Positions 37,294 through 47,580 of a stretch of 64,000 nucleotides of DNA are shown one piece after another. A program made the position numbers and the translations under genes. Each line of letters begins with the position of its first letter. The stretch's first letter is position 1. The notes beneath the pieces are model-generated. The model was given only the letters and a program-made list of their open reading frames with translations, was not told the origin of the DNA and did no database searches. Source of the DNA: Citrobacter enshiensis (GTDB lineage: Bacteria > Pseudomonadota > Gammaproteobacteria > Enterobacterales > Enterobacteriaceae); NCBI RefSeq assembly GCF_029338175.1, contig NZ_CP119862.1, forward strand, positions 1,860,001 to 1,924,000, in the 5' to 3' direction.

Positions 37294-39117
37294 ATGGCCT
37301 TCGAAGAACGCTACTACCGTGAAGAGCTGGATTATTTGCGTCAACTGGGCAAACTACTTGCACAGGAAAAACCTTATCTGGCCCGTTTCCTGGCTGAGAA
37401 GGAAGGCGATCCTGATGTGGAACGCTTGATGGAGGCTTTCGCTTTTCTCTCCGGTGGCCTGCGACAAAAGCTGGAGGATGAGTTCCCGGAATTCACACAC
37501 GGCTTGATTAATATGCTGTGGCCCAATTATCTGCGTCCGGTTCCGGCCATGACGGTGATCGAATATCAGCCTCGTCAGGAACTGAAATCCTCCGTTCAGA
37601 TCCACCGTGATGAGCTGATAAAAACGCAGACGGGAAGCAGCACACGAACGTCTGCTCAGGGCGCACTGAACGGGGAGAGCAGTAAAGACGTGCTGCCGCC
37701 CTGCCATTTCACCCTGGCGCGTGATCTCTGGTTGCAACCCCTGTTGGTTCAGGATATCCGTAACACCAGCAGTCTGAAAGAGGGGGTTATTGAGATTGAC
37801 TTTTTTACGGAGGGTAACGTCTCTCCTGGCGAACTGGATCTCAATAAACTTACCTTCTGGCTGGGCAATGAAGACGACTATACCCGCCATCAGCTTTATT
37901 TATGGTTCAACGAGCGACTGATGGATGCGGAGGTAGTGACCGGGGATTGTCGCGTGCCATTACCGGAACTGCGGCTGGAGGCTGCCGGGTTTGAGCGGGA
38001 AGATGCGTTGTTGCCATGGCCGAAAAACGTTCATAGCGGCTACCGGGTGCTTCAGGAGTATTTCTGCTACCCGGAAAGTTTTTTCTTTTTTCACTTGCGA
38101 GATGCAGCTCCATTGCCTGCACATTTTCCGGTTGGCGCTTTTACGCTGCGCCTGCGTTTTAACCTGCCGCTGCCTGTGGATATTAAGCTGCGCAAGAATT
38201 CACTGCGCCCCTACTGTACGCCAGCGGTAAATCTGTTTGTTCATCATTCTGAACCTGTCAGGCCGGATGGGAGTGCAACACAGTATCCCTTATGCACCAG
38301 CCATCAGTATCCAGAATCCTGTGACATCTTTCGGGTTAAATCCGTTTCCAGCAAGCTCCCGGCGGCCAGTCAGAATAAAAAATTCCGGCTCTGGCCTGAG
38401 TTTGAGGGATTTCAGCACCAGATTGAATACAGCCATCAGCGCGACGTGGTCTACTGGCATCACCGGACAAAAACCTCGCTGTTTCACCGAGGCCTGGATC
38501 ATGCGATTGCGTTTGTTCACTCAGATGGCAGTTTGCCGGTGCACTCCAGGCTGGACGGTGAAGTGTTCACCGCCTTGCTGGTCTGTACCAACAGGATGTT
38601 GCCGGCTTCACTGCATACCGGTGATATCTGTGAGGCCGTTGATAAAAATCCGGCCGTTGCGTCTTTCAGCAACGTCACCCGCCCGACCCGCCCCCTGTAC
38701 CCGGTGACTGATGGCGACATGCACTGGTCGCTGATTTCCTGCATGAACCTGAACTACCTCTCGCTGCTGGACAGAGAAGCTCTGGTCCAGGTGTTACGGA
38801 CTTTTGACCTGCCGGGCATTCATCATCCGCAGCAGGCTCGTCTTTCTTCTCAGAAGCTGGACGCTATAGAAAAAATGGCGTCCCGTCCGGTAGATCGCCT
38901 GTTTAAAGGTGTGCCGGTTCGGGGGCTGTCCACCACGCTGTGGATCAATCCCGCCCCTTTTGTCTGTGAAGGGGAAATCTATCTGCTGGGGACCGTGTTG
39001 TCGTGCTTTTTTGCTCTGTACGCCAGTATTAACTCATTTCACTGCCTCAAAATCATTAACACAGAAAGTCAGGAGTCCTGGGAATGGCAACACACCGGCC
39101 AGCACGCCCTGATGTAG
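37294..39117 (+). CDS. tssF: TssF, baseplate wedge protein
   Basis: 607 residues from ATG 37294, five bases after the tssE stop. The opening FEERYYREELDYLRQLGK and EKEGDPDVERLMEAFAFLSG, then LINMLWPNYLRPVPAM, are the typical VasA/ImpG N-terminus. With TssG and TssK it forms the baseplate wedge. Its 3' end overlaps tssG by 34 bases, a common arrangement. Confidence 0.94.
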   Translation: MAFEERYYREELDYLRQLGKLLAQEKPYLARFLAEKEGDPDVERLMEAFAFLSGGLRQKLEDEFPEFTHGLINMLWPNYLRPVPAMTVIEYQPRQELKSSVQIHRDELIKTQTGSSTRTSAQGALNGESSKDVLPPCHFTLARDLWLQPLLVQDIRNTSSLKEGVIEIDFFTEGNVSPGELDLNKLTFWLGNEDDYTRHQLYLWFNERLMDAEVVTGDCRVPLPELRLEAAGFEREDALLPWPKNVHSGYRVLQEYFCYPESFFFFHLRDAAPLPAHFPVGAFTLRLRFNLPLPVDIKLRKNSLRPYCTPAVNLFVHHSEPVRPDGSATQYPLCTSHQYPESCDIFRVKSVSSKLPAASQNKKFRLWPEFEGFQHQIEYSHQRDVVYWHHRTKTSLFHRGLDHAIAFVHSDGSLPVHSRLDGEVFTALLVCTNRMLPASLHTGDICEAVDKNPAVASFSNVTRPTRPLYPVTDGDMHWSLISCMNLNYLSLLDREALVQVLRTFDLPGIHHPQQARLSSQKLDAIEKMASRPVDRLFKGVPVRGLSTTLWINPAPFVCEGEIYLLGTVLSCFFALYASINSFHCLKIINTESQESWEWQHTGQHALM

Positions 39118-40127
39118 GGGATACTGCATTGCTCCCGGATGTGCGCGGGATAAATTTTTATGTGCTGATGGAGTCGTTGTACCGTCGGTATGGTGATCCG
39201 AATCATGAGCCGTCGCTGCGCACCGAGCCGGAGCAGGAAGTGGCGTTGTTCAAATCCGATGCCAGTATTGCTTTTCCGGGCAGCGATCTGAGTACGCTTG
39301 AGCGTAACCATACCGGACAGTTTTCCCTAACCACAAAATTCCTGGGTTTCTCCGGCTGCCAGTCGCCGCTGCCCGGTTACTATCTGGATCGGATGGCGCA
39401 GGAGTCCGCACAGAATGAAGACGGGTTGAAAGCATTCCTCGATCTGTTCAGCCACCGCTGGACGCAGTTTGCCTGGCACGCCTGGCGCAAGTACCGATAT
39501 TACATCTGTTTTCGCAATGGCGGAACGGATGTCTTTTCACAGCGGATGTACTCGCTGGTCGGGCTGGGCAACCCGAGTGTGCGCGGCAGCCTTGCCATTA
39601 ATCACAGTAAGATGCTGGCTTATGCCGGGATACTGGCGACGCCTGGGCGCTCGCCGGATGTGGTGTGCAACCTTGTCAGTCATTGTTTTGATTTGTCGGA
39701 TGTCAGCGTTGAGAGCTGGCAGCTACGCAAGGTCGCGATTGAACCCGCGCAGCAAAACCGACTGGGTGTGCGTAACCCGAAACGGAGAACCGCCGGATAT
39801 GTGCTGGGGCGCTCGGTTATCGGCGTTAATTTTACCCTCGGCGCCAGGGTGCCTGACCGCAGCGGCAAGTTCCTATTGCGGTTAGGTAATCTGCCAATGG
39901 CGCGTTATCTCTCATTTTTACCGGATGGCGAGAATCACCAGGCGCTGACCCTGTTTATTTCCTTCCTGCTGCGCGACCAGCTTGCCTGGGATTTACGGCT
40001 TGATTTGGCCCCGGAGCAGGCAAAAGGAATGCGGCTGGGCGATCGTTCCCGTTCCTGTATCGGGCGCACGGCGTTTATTGGTCAGCCGAAAATGCCACCG
40101 TCCGTCACCCTTCACATCAGGGATTAA
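39084..40127 (+). CDS. tssG: TssG, baseplate wedge protein
   Basis: 347 residues. Recognised by RPARPDVGDTALLPDVRGINF, the family segment GFSGCQSPLPGYYLDRMAQE and FLDLFSHRWTQFAWHAWRKY. Partner of TssF in the wedge complex. ATG 39084 lies inside the tssF 3' end, suggesting coupled translation. Complete. Confidence 0.93.
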   Translation: MATHRPARPDVGDTALLPDVRGINFYVLMESLYRRYGDPNHEPSLRTEPEQEVALFKSDASIAFPGSDLSTLERNHTGQFSLTTKFLGFSGCQSPLPGYYLDRMAQESAQNEDGLKAFLDLFSHRWTQFAWHAWRKYRYYICFRNGGTDVFSQRMYSLVGLGNPSVRGSLAINHSKMLAYAGILATPGRSPDVVCNLVSHCFDLSDVSVESWQLRKVAIEPAQQNRLGVRNPKRRTAGYVLGRSVIGVNFTLGARVPDRSGKFLLRLGNLPMARYLSFLPDGENHQALTLFISFLLRDQLAWDLRLDLAPEQAKGMRLGDRSRSCIGRTAFIGQPKMPPSVTLHIRD

Positions 40128-40131
40128 TTTT

Positions 40132-41430
40132 ATGGAATTGCATATGGCTGAGGAAAAAACGCACTCTCCCACGCTCTCACTGACGTTGCAGGTGATGAAC
40201 GGTAATGAACTGGAAAGTGGGCGCGCAGCAAAATGTCTTTTTACCGCCGAAGGTGGAGATATTGGCAACGTACCCGAGTGCCACTGGCCGGTACAGGACA
40301 GAGCTGGCTCAGTGGCTGGTCGTGCCTGTCGGGTAGTTTTGCATGATGGCGCATTTTGCCTGAAGAGTCTGATGCCCGGGTTGATGATTAACCTTGCCCC
40401 GGTAGCCCTGGATGCCGGGCTGGTACGCCTGCGTCAGGGCGATGAGATAGTGTTGGGCGCACTGGCACTGAAAGCCTTTATCCACGAAGGGAAGCTCGTC
40501 ACTTACAGCGAGAAAATGGCCGCACCTGAAACGATTGTCAGCAACCGTGACCGTCTGGCAGACGCGTTGCTGACAACGGACGGTCAGCCCATGTATCCGG
40601 GAATGCCCCAGCGGCACCAGCTTGCGGATACCGTGGTAAACAGCTTTTCAGCCGATCCGCTTCAGGCATTACAGACCGAAAGACTGACTGTTGCAGGCGA
40701 TCCGCTTTCGGGGATCGTCCCCAGCCGATCTGCGGCTCCCGGCAGGGATGGCGTTATCGACAAACCGTTTATGGATCTGCCGCCAGTGTATTCCGATCCG
40801 CAGGAGAACCATGTTGATACTACCTCACCGGCAAATCTTGCACAGCGCCATCTTGCCATTACTCCACTGCTGCGTGGACTGGGGAGTTCACTTGCTGTCC
40901 GCAATTCGCAGGATGCCGATGATTTTCTTGAGGAAGCGGGTAGGACATTACAGGCAGCCATCAAAGGATTACTCGATCTGCAACAGCGTCGTAACAGCCT
41001 GTCAGACAAGCATCTGCGTCCGTTGGAAGATAACCCACTGCGTCTGAATATGGATTATGTCACCGCGCTCGACGTCATGTTTGCTGAAGGCAAAAGCCCG
41101 GTACATCTGGCGGCACCCGCTGCAGTCGGTGAGAGCCTGCGCAACATCCGCCACCACGAAGAGGCTAACCGGGCGGCGATCGTGGAATCGCTGCGTGTGC
41201 TGCTGGACGCCTTCTCGCCGCAAAGTCTGATGCGCCGCTTTGTGCAGTACCGCCGCAGTCATGAATTACGTCAGCCTCTGGATGATGCCGGAGCCTGGAA
41301 AATGTACCGCGATTACTACGACGAGTTAGCTTCCAGTCGGCAACAGGGATTTGAGATGCTGTTTAACGAAGTGTACGCCCAGGTCTATGACCGTGTACTG
41401 CGTGAAAAACAGCGGGAGCCGGAAGCATGA
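40132..41430 (+). CDS. tagH: TagH-like FHA-domain T6SS accessory protein
   Basis: 432 residues from ATG 40132 (AGGGA about ten bases upstream; ATG 40144 is an alternative). The N-terminal 110 residues are FHA-like (an SLTLQVMNGNEL strand, GGDIGNVPECHWPV, then RVVLHDGAFCLKSL), and the C-terminal part (LRGLGSSLAVRNSQDADDFL, then LDAFSPQSLMRRFV and a YRDYYDELA region) matches the FHA/TagH family common in T6SS operons. FHA domains bind phosphothreonine, but no PpkA kinase or PppA phosphatase gene is in this window. It overlaps tssJ by four bases. Confidence 0.88.
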   Translation: MELHMAEEKTHSPTLSLTLQVMNGNELESGRAAKCLFTAEGGDIGNVPECHWPVQDRAGSVAGRACRVVLHDGAFCLKSLMPGLMINLAPVALDAGLVRLRQGDEIVLGALALKAFIHEGKLVTYSEKMAAPETIVSNRDRLADALLTTDGQPMYPGMPQRHQLADTVVNSFSADPLQALQTERLTVAGDPLSGIVPSRSAAPGRDGVIDKPFMDLPPVYSDPQENHVDTTSPANLAQRHLAITPLLRGLGSSLAVRNSQDADDFLEEAGRTLQAAIKGLLDLQQRRNSLSDKHLRPLEDNPLRLNMDYVTALDVMFAEGKSPVHLAAPAAVGESLRNIRHHEEANRAAIVESLRVLLDAFSPQSLMRRFVQYRRSHELRQPLDDAGAWKMYRDYYDELASSRQQGFEMLFNEVYAQVYDRVLREKQREPEA

Positions 41431-41960
41431 CAGGGCGTTTTTTTCGTGTCTGCATGGTAGCGCTGTTTCTCTGCGCCCTCCTGACAGGCTGCGAAACAGT
41501 GAAAAAGCTCGGTCAGGTGATCAAGGACCCCGATATTCAGGTCGGAAAGCCTGCGGAGCAACCGTCAGAGGTCACTGTCACGTTGCTGACTGAGCCGGAC
41601 ACCAATACCAATACTGACGGTGAAGCCGCTTCTGTGGATGTGCAGATGGTTTATATGAGCGACGACTCGAAATTGCAGGCTGCTGACTATGACCAGATTT
41701 TCAGTACGCCGCTCCCGGATGTGCTGGGCAAAAACTATATCGACCACCAGGATTTCAGCTTGCTGCCGGACACGATGAAGACCCTGCCGCCAGTGAAACT
41801 GGATGAGAAAACACAATTCATTGGCGTTGTGGCCTATTTTTCTGATGACCAGACCACCGAATGGAAACAAATCGAACCCGTGGAAGGTACAGGTCACAGC
41901 TACCGCCTGCTGGTGCATGTCCGACAGGGCAGTATCGAACTGAAAAAAGAGGAAAACTGA
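41427..41960 (+). CDS. tssJ: TssJ, outer-membrane lipoprotein of the T6SS
   Basis: 177 residues with a lipoprotein signal (VALFLCALLTGCETVKK; the lipobox cysteine is at about residue 22). The mature domain has the SciN/TssJ beta-sandwich pattern: VTVTLLTEPDTN, SVDVQMVYMSDDSKLQAADY and the late FIGVVAYFSDDQTTEWK. It anchors TssM to the outer membrane. Confidence 0.94.
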   Translation: MTGRFFRVCMVALFLCALLTGCETVKKLGQVIKDPDIQVGKPAEQPSEVTVTLLTEPDTNTNTDGEAASVDVQMVYMSDDSKLQAADYDQIFSTPLPDVLGKNYIDHQDFSLLPDTMKTLPPVKLDEKTQFIGVVAYFSDDQTTEWKQIEPVEGTGHSYRLLVHVRQGSIELKKEEN

Positions 41961-41962
41961 CG

Positions 41963-43306
41963 ATGGCGACCATGAAAAATAGGGTGATCTGGCAGGAGGG
42001 GTTATTTGCTCTGCCGCAGCATTTTCAGCAACAGCAGCGTAATCAGGACTATCTGCTGAACCAGCGTATCAATGCGCAGGATGATTTTGCCTGGGGATTT
42101 ACCTCGCTGTCGATCAACACAGAGCTGCTGGCTCAGGGGAAACTCATGCTGGACAGTGCCGATGGGTGTATGCCGGACGGCACCGTATTCAGTATTCCGG
42201 GGCAAGATCAATTGCCGGTGCCTTTTCAGCCTCTCGATCTTTCCCGTCAGGGCAGTCATGACATCTATCTGGCACTACCGGTCATCAGTGATATTACCTG
42301 CGAAATTGAGGGACGCCAGAGCGCCGGGCAGGGCACGGAACGTTACCGTCTGGCCTTTGCCGACGTCCGCGATTTGCATTCCGATGACGGCGATGTGCAG
42401 CAAATCGTGCTGGGGCAATTGGCACCGAAAATCGTCAGTGGTGCGGACGATCTCAGCGCGATGGTGACGTTACCGCTGTGCCGTATCCGCAGCCAGCAGC
42501 CCAACGGAGCACTGGCGCTGGATGACAGTTTCATCCCGACCTGTCAGGCCATCCGCGTTAGCCCGGTGTTGAGCGGGTTTGCCGGTGACGTGCAGGGGCT
42601 AATCAGTAACCGCGCCAGTGAACTGGCAAAACGCATTGGCTCGCCAGAGCAGAGCGGGATTGCCGATGTGGCCGAGTTTATGATGCTACAGATGCTTAAC
42701 CGCAGCCAGATGCACTTCACCCACCGTTCGCATTTGCGCACACTGTCCCCGGAAGCCTTTTATCTGGATTTGGTCCGGTTACTGGGCGAACTGATGACCT
42801 TTACGGAGGACAGTCGTTTGCCCTGCCCGGTGGATGTTTACAATCACCGTGACCTCACGCAGTCGTTTAAAACGGTGATCCCGGCATTGCGGCGGGCGCT
42901 CAACACCGTGCTGATGCCGCGTGCGCAGAACCTGCCACTTGCTTTCTCTGACGGATTTTATGTCGCCACAGTTAACGATCCGACGCTGTTGCAGTCTGGG
43001 ACTTTTATTCTGGCGGTACGTGCGCGGATGCCGCACAGCCAGCTTATCCACCAGTTCACCCAGCAGTCCAAAGTGGCAGCCACCAACAAAATCCGCGATA
43101 TGGTCAGCGTACAGGTGCCGGGCGTGCCGTTAACGCCCCGAACCGCTGCCCCGCGCCAGTTACCGTATCACGACGGTTTTGTTTACTTTGAACTGGATAA
43201 GGGCGCTGCCGCCTGGCAAGACGTGGTGAAAGCTGGTGCGCTGGCGTTGCATATTTCCGGCCCTTTCCCGGATCTGAACATACAGCTTTGGGCGATAAGA
43301 GGGTAA
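41963..43306 (+). CDS. tssK: TssK, baseplate-membrane complex connector
   Basis: 447 residues from ATG 41963 (MATMKNRVIWQEGLFALPQH), two bases after the tssJ stop with GAGGAAA upstream. The N-terminal WQEGLFALPQHFQQQQRNQD, the central EFMMLQMLNRSQMHF and LPYHDGFVYFELDKGAAAW are characteristic. It joins the TssFG wedges to TssL/TssM. Complete. Confidence 0.95.
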   Translation: MATMKNRVIWQEGLFALPQHFQQQQRNQDYLLNQRINAQDDFAWGFTSLSINTELLAQGKLMLDSADGCMPDGTVFSIPGQDQLPVPFQPLDLSRQGSHDIYLALPVISDITCEIEGRQSAGQGTERYRLAFADVRDLHSDDGDVQQIVLGQLAPKIVSGADDLSAMVTLPLCRIRSQQPNGALALDDSFIPTCQAIRVSPVLSGFAGDVQGLISNRASELAKRIGSPEQSGIADVAEFMMLQMLNRSQMHFTHRSHLRTLSPEAFYLDLVRLLGELMTFTEDSRLPCPVDVYNHRDLTQSFKTVIPALRRALNTVLMPRAQNLPLAFSDGFYVATVNDPTLLQSGTFILAVRARMPHSQLIHQFTQQSKVAATNKIRDMVSVQVPGVPLTPRTAAPRQLPYHDGFVYFELDKGAAAWQDVVKAGALALHISGPFPDLNIQLWAIRG

Positions 43307-43310
43307 GGCT

Positions 43311-44126
43311 ATGAGTGAACAATCTGTTCTTTTCCCCGCCGGAAATGACAGTCAGGATGCAGTCAATCCAGTGGATAAGGGGAGGGTGGCTTTGCAGGAT
43401 ACGGGCGAAGGAGATTCCAGTCGCCAGTACCGACTTCCTCTGCGCGGCAACAATCTCAATCCGATGATCGACGCCGCCACACCGTTACTGGGGATGGTCA
43501 TGCGCGTGGATGGAATGAACAGCCAGACCATGCCTGAACACCTGTTCGCGCAGGTGGTAACGGATGTGCAGGCCGTGGAGCAACTGCTTCAGGAGCAGGG
43601 CTATGAGCCGGGCGTGATTGTTTCGTTTCGCTATGTCCTCTGCACCTTTATTGATGAGGCCGCGCTGGGCAACGGCTGGTCGAACAAGAACGAATGGATC
43701 AAACAGTCACTGCTGGTGCATTTCCATAATGAAGCCTGGGGCGGCGAGAAGGTCTTTATTTTGCTCGAACGCCTGATCCGGGAGCCAAAGCGTTATCAGG
43801 ATCTGCTTGAGTTCCTCTACCTCTGTTTTTCACTGGGCTTTCGTGGGCGCTACAAAGTGGCCATGCAGGATCAGGGGGAGTTTGAGCAGATATACCGCCG
43901 CCTGCATCACGTCCTTCATAAGCTGCGTGGCGATGCCCCCTTTCCGTTACTGCATCAGGACAAAACCCAGGGCGGGCGTTACCAGCTCATGAGGCGTCTG
44001 ACCATTAAACATATCTTCGTTGGCGGTGTTGTCGTGCTGGGGCTGTTTTATCTGTTCTATATGCTGCGGCTGGACAGCCAGACGCAGGATATTCTGCATC
44101 AACTGAACCGACTGCTTGCCAGGTAA
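43311..44126 (+). CDS. tssL: TssL, DotU/IcmH-like inner-membrane protein
   Basis: 271 residues. The cytoplasmic hook domain carries GNNLNPMIDAATPLLGMVMR, FIDEAALGNGWSNKNEW and LEFLYLCFSLGFRGRYKV; a single C-terminal transmembrane helix (HIFVGGVVVLGLFYLFYML) ends the protein. No OmpA/peptidoglycan-binding extension, so this is the short TssL form. Forms the membrane complex with TssM and TssJ. Confidence 0.95.
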   Translation: MSEQSVLFPAGNDSQDAVNPVDKGRVALQDTGEGDSSRQYRLPLRGNNLNPMIDAATPLLGMVMRVDGMNSQTMPEHLFAQVVTDVQAVEQLLQEQGYEPGVIVSFRYVLCTFIDEAALGNGWSNKNEWIKQSLLVHFHNEAWGGEKVFILLERLIREPKRYQDLLEFLYLCFSLGFRGRYKVAMQDQGEFEQIYRRLHHVLHKLRGDAPFPLLHQDKTQGGRYQLMRRLTIKHIFVGGVVVLGLFYLFYMLRLDSQTQDILHQLNRLLAR

Positions 44127-44137
44127 GGACACAACAT

Positions 44138-46834
44138 ATGATCCAGATTGATTTACCCACGCTGGTCAAACGGCTGAACCTGTTCTCCCGTCAGGCGCTG
44201 GAGGCTGCCGCAGCAGAATGTATGAGCCAGCAGGCGGCAGAAATCACTGTCAGCCATGTGTTGCTCCAGATGCTTGCAACGCCGCGCAGTGACCTGCGGG
44301 TTATTAACGAGCAGGCTGATATTACCGTGGATGCACTGCGTCAGTCTCTGACGGTGGAATACTATGCTACTGCGCGAACGGTAGACAGCTACCCGGCTTT
44401 CTCCCCAATGCTGGTCGAATGGCTGAAAGAGGCCTGGTTGCTGGCTTCAGCTGAAATGCAGCACAGTGAACTGCGTGGCGGTGTGCTGCTGCTGGCTCTC
44501 CTGTATTCACCCTTGCGCTACGTGCCGCCTGCCGCTGCCCGGTTGCTGACCAGTATTAACCGCGATCGCCTGCAACAGGATTTTGTGCAGTGGACGCGGG
44601 AGTCGGCGGAAACGGTAATGCTGAACGCGGACGGCCATGCGGCCAGCATGATGACAGACGCTGGCGACAGCTTGCTTGCCCGCTACGCGAAGAATATGAC
44701 CGATGACGCCCGTCAGGGGCGGCTCGATCCGGTGCTGTGTCGCGATCATGAAATTGATTTGATGATCGACATTCTTTGCCGCCGCCGTAAGAACAATCCT
44801 GTGGTGGTGGGGGAGGCCGGTGTCGGGAAAAGTGCGCTAATCGAAGGGTTGGCACTGCGTATTGTCGCCGGTCAGGTGCCGGACAAGCTGCGTAATACCG
44901 ATATTATGACCCTGGACTTAGGTGCACTTCAGGCCGGGGCATCAGTGAAAGGCGAGTTTGAAAAGCGCTTTAAGGGGCTGATGGCGGAAGTGATTTCTTC
45001 ACCCGTGCCGGTCATTCTGTTTATTGACGAAGCGCATACACTCATTGGTGCAGGCAACCAGCAGGGGGGGCTTGATATCTCTAACCTGCTTAAACCGGCG
45101 CTGGCGCGTGGCGAGCTGAAAACCATCGCCGCCACCACCTGGAGTGAATATAAGAAGTATTTTGAAAAAGACGCCGCCCTGTCGCGTCGTTTTCAGTTAG
45201 TGAAGGTGAGCGAACCCAATGCCAGTGAGGCGACCATTATTCTGCGCGGCCTGTCGGCGGTGTATGAGCAGTCTCACGGCGTGCTGATTGACGACGAAGC
45301 CTTACAGGCAGCAGCAATGCTAAGTGAGCGCTATCTCTCCGGGCGGCAGCTACCGGATAAAGCGATTGATGTGCTGGATACCGCCTGCGCCCGAGTGGCC
45401 ATCAACCTTTCATCGCCACCGAAGCAAATCTCCGCGCTAACGACTCAGAGTCATCAGTATGAGGTGGAAATTCGCCAGCTTGAGCGCGAGATTCGTATTG
45501 GGCTGCGCACTGACGCTTCGCGGTTGAATGAGATTTATGCACAGTATGAAACGACGCAGCAGAAGCTTCAGACGCTTGACGTCGCATGGCAGCAGCAACA
45601 GGCTCTGGTGCAAAAGATTATCTCGTTACGTCAGCAGTTGCTGAATGCCGTGGATGAAGAGGATGGGCTCCCATCGCCGGATACGGTTATCGCTCTCCAG
45701 CCACAAACTGTTTCTGCAGCTGCATGCCTGACACAACTGACTGCCGAACTTGATGCCTTGCATAACGCGCAATTGCTGGTCTCCCCGCACGTCGATAAAA
45801 AGCAGATAGCGGCGGTGATTGCCGAATGGACCGGCGTGCCGCTAAACCGCCTGTCACAGGATGAAATATCGGTCATTACGGACCTGCCACAGTGGCTGGG
45901 CGAGACCATCAAGGGCCAGCATCTGGCGATTGCCAGCCTGCATAAGCATTTACTCACCGCACGTGCGGATTTGCGTCGTCCGGGCAGACCTCTGGGAGCG
46001 TTCCTGCTGGCTGGCCCCAGCGGCGTGGGTAAAACCGAAACTGTGCTGCAATTGGCGGAACTGCTCTACGGCGGTCGCCAGTACCTCACCACCATCAATA
46101 TGTCGGAGTTTCAGGAAAAACACACAGTCTCACGGCTGATAGGCTCTCCTCCTGGTTATGTTGGCTACGGCGAAGGTGGTGTGTTGACTGAAGCGATTCG
46201 CCAGAAACCGTACTCAGTGGTGCTGCTCGACGAAGTGGAAAAAGCGCACCCGGATGTGCTCAACCTGTTCTATCAGGCGTTCGATAAAGGCGAGATGGCC
46301 GATGGTGAGGGCAGGGTGATCGACTGCAAAAACATCGTCTTTTTCCTCACCTCCAACCTCGGTTACCAGGTGATTGTTGAATATGCCGACAATCCGCAGC
46401 AGATGCAGGAAGTACTCTATCCGGTACTGGCCGACTTCTTTAAACCGGCGCTGCTGGCGCGTATGGAAGTGGTGCCGTACCTGCCGCTATCAAAAGAGAC
46501 GCTTGCCACCATCATCGCCGGGAAGCTCATCCGGCTGGATAACGTGTTGCGCACCCGCTTTGGTGCGGAAGTCATTATCGAACCAGACGTTACCGACGAA
46601 ATCATGAAGCGTGTTACCCGCGCAGAAAATGGCGCAAGGATGCTGGAGTCTGTTATCGACGGCGATATGCTGCCGCCGCTCTCGCTGCAGCTGTTGCAAA
46701 AGATGGCAGCAGGCTCCGACATCGCCCGTATCCGGCTGTCGGCAGCAGACGGTGTGTTCACAGCCAGCGTGGACGATGCCCTGCCTGATGTGGCTCATCT
46801 GATGCTGCAAACCGCAGGCGAAGCTGCTTTATGA
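44138..46834 (+). CDS. clpV: ClpV/TssH, sheath-recycling AAA+ ATPase
   Basis: 898 residues. The N-terminal Clp-N repeats (about 1-160) bind TssC. The first AAA module has Walker A GEAGVGKSA and Walker B PVILFIDEAHTL; a middle coiled region (about 410-530) follows; the second AAA module has GPSGVGKTE and YSVVLLDEVEKAHPDVLNLF. It unfolds contracted sheath for reuse. Its stop overlaps the tagO start by four bases. Complete and unbroken. Confidence 0.96.
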   Translation: MIQIDLPTLVKRLNLFSRQALEAAAAECMSQQAAEITVSHVLLQMLATPRSDLRVINEQADITVDALRQSLTVEYYATARTVDSYPAFSPMLVEWLKEAWLLASAEMQHSELRGGVLLLALLYSPLRYVPPAAARLLTSINRDRLQQDFVQWTRESAETVMLNADGHAASMMTDAGDSLLARYAKNMTDDARQGRLDPVLCRDHEIDLMIDILCRRRKNNPVVVGEAGVGKSALIEGLALRIVAGQVPDKLRNTDIMTLDLGALQAGASVKGEFEKRFKGLMAEVISSPVPVILFIDEAHTLIGAGNQQGGLDISNLLKPALARGELKTIAATTWSEYKKYFEKDAALSRRFQLVKVSEPNASEATIILRGLSAVYEQSHGVLIDDEALQAAAMLSERYLSGRQLPDKAIDVLDTACARVAINLSSPPKQISALTTQSHQYEVEIRQLEREIRIGLRTDASRLNEIYAQYETTQQKLQTLDVAWQQQQALVQKIISLRQQLLNAVDEEDGLPSPDTVIALQPQTVSAAACLTQLTAELDALHNAQLLVSPHVDKKQIAAVIAEWTGVPLNRLSQDEISVITDLPQWLGETIKGQHLAIASLHKHLLTARADLRRPGRPLGAFLLAGPSGVGKTETVLQLAELLYGGRQYLTTINMSEFQEKHTVSRLIGSPPGYVGYGEGGVLTEAIRQKPYSVVLLDEVEKAHPDVLNLFYQAFDKGEMADGEGRVIDCKNIVFFLTSNLGYQVIVEYADNPQQMQEVLYPVLADFFKPALLARMEVVPYLPLSKETLATIIAGKLIRLDNVLRTRFGAEVIIEPDVTDEIMKRVTRAENGARMLESVIDGDMLPPLSLQLLQKMAAGSDIARIRLSAADGVFTASVDDALPDVAHLMLQTAGEAAL

Positions 46835-47580
46835 GCAGGATGCGCGTTTTCCGGCGAATCCGGTGGTTGTTAGCGGGCCTGCTGGCAGGCCTGTCGGTCA
46901 GTGCTGCGTCTGCGAACACCGTCCCGGCGCCTGGTGCCGCGCTGGCCTCTGTAACAGCGACACCGCCTGGCGCACAGGCCATATTACAGGCCATGCAGTC
47001 CTGTCGCAGCGAGTCTGCGGCGCTGGAGCGACTTGACTGCTATGACCGCCTGCTTGCCCCGCTGTCGCCGTCAGGATTTGATGGGGCGCTGGTGAAAGCG
47101 GGTTTTGTGGGCGAGGCCTGGACCCGCGCAACAGAGCAGGAAAAACGCCGTCAGGGCAACACGACTGAGCTGTTGATGACACAGATGCCGGGAGATCGTC
47201 CAACCGTTGTCATTACTACTCCGGCTATAGGTCATGTCCCGCCCCGTCCTGTGCTGATGTTCAGCTGTGTGGACAATATTACCCGGATGCAGGTGGCGCT
47301 GATGCACTCGCTGGATACGCACGATATCGCCGTCACTCTGAATGCGGATAACCGGACTTTTCACAGCCGCTGGTTTGTGCGCGAAAACGGCACCCTGCTG
47401 GAATCCAGCCGGGGACTATCCGGTATCGACGAGATTAAGCCGCTATTGGGAGCAAAAACGCTGACGGTGGAGACCGGCGCAGACAACGCTGCCGGAAAGC
47501 TGACCTTTAACATTGATGGGCTGGCGAAGGTTATCATCCCCCTGCGCGATGCCTGTCATTGGGCGGGAGAATCATCATGA
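46831..47580 (+). CDS. tagO: TagO/VasI-like T6SS accessory protein
   Basis: 249 residues with a signal peptide (WLLAGLLAGLSVSAASANT). The mature N-terminus SCRSESAALERLDCYDRLLA is the VasI/TagO mark, with two cysteines. The C-terminal beta-domain contains NRTFHSRWFVRENGTLLESS. Periplasmic; the exact role in the family is poorly defined. It overlaps both neighbours by four bases. Confidence 0.88.
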   Translation: MSRMRVFRRIRWLLAGLLAGLSVSAASANTVPAPGAALASVTATPPGAQAILQAMQSCRSESAALERLDCYDRLLAPLSPSGFDGALVKAGFVGEAWTRATEQEKRRQGNTTELLMTQMPGDRPTVVITTPAIGHVPPRPVLMFSCVDNITRMQVALMHSLDTHDIAVTLNADNRTFHSRWFVRENGTLLESSRGLSGIDEIKPLLGAKTLTVETGADNAAGKLTFNIDGLAKVIIPLRDACHWAGESS

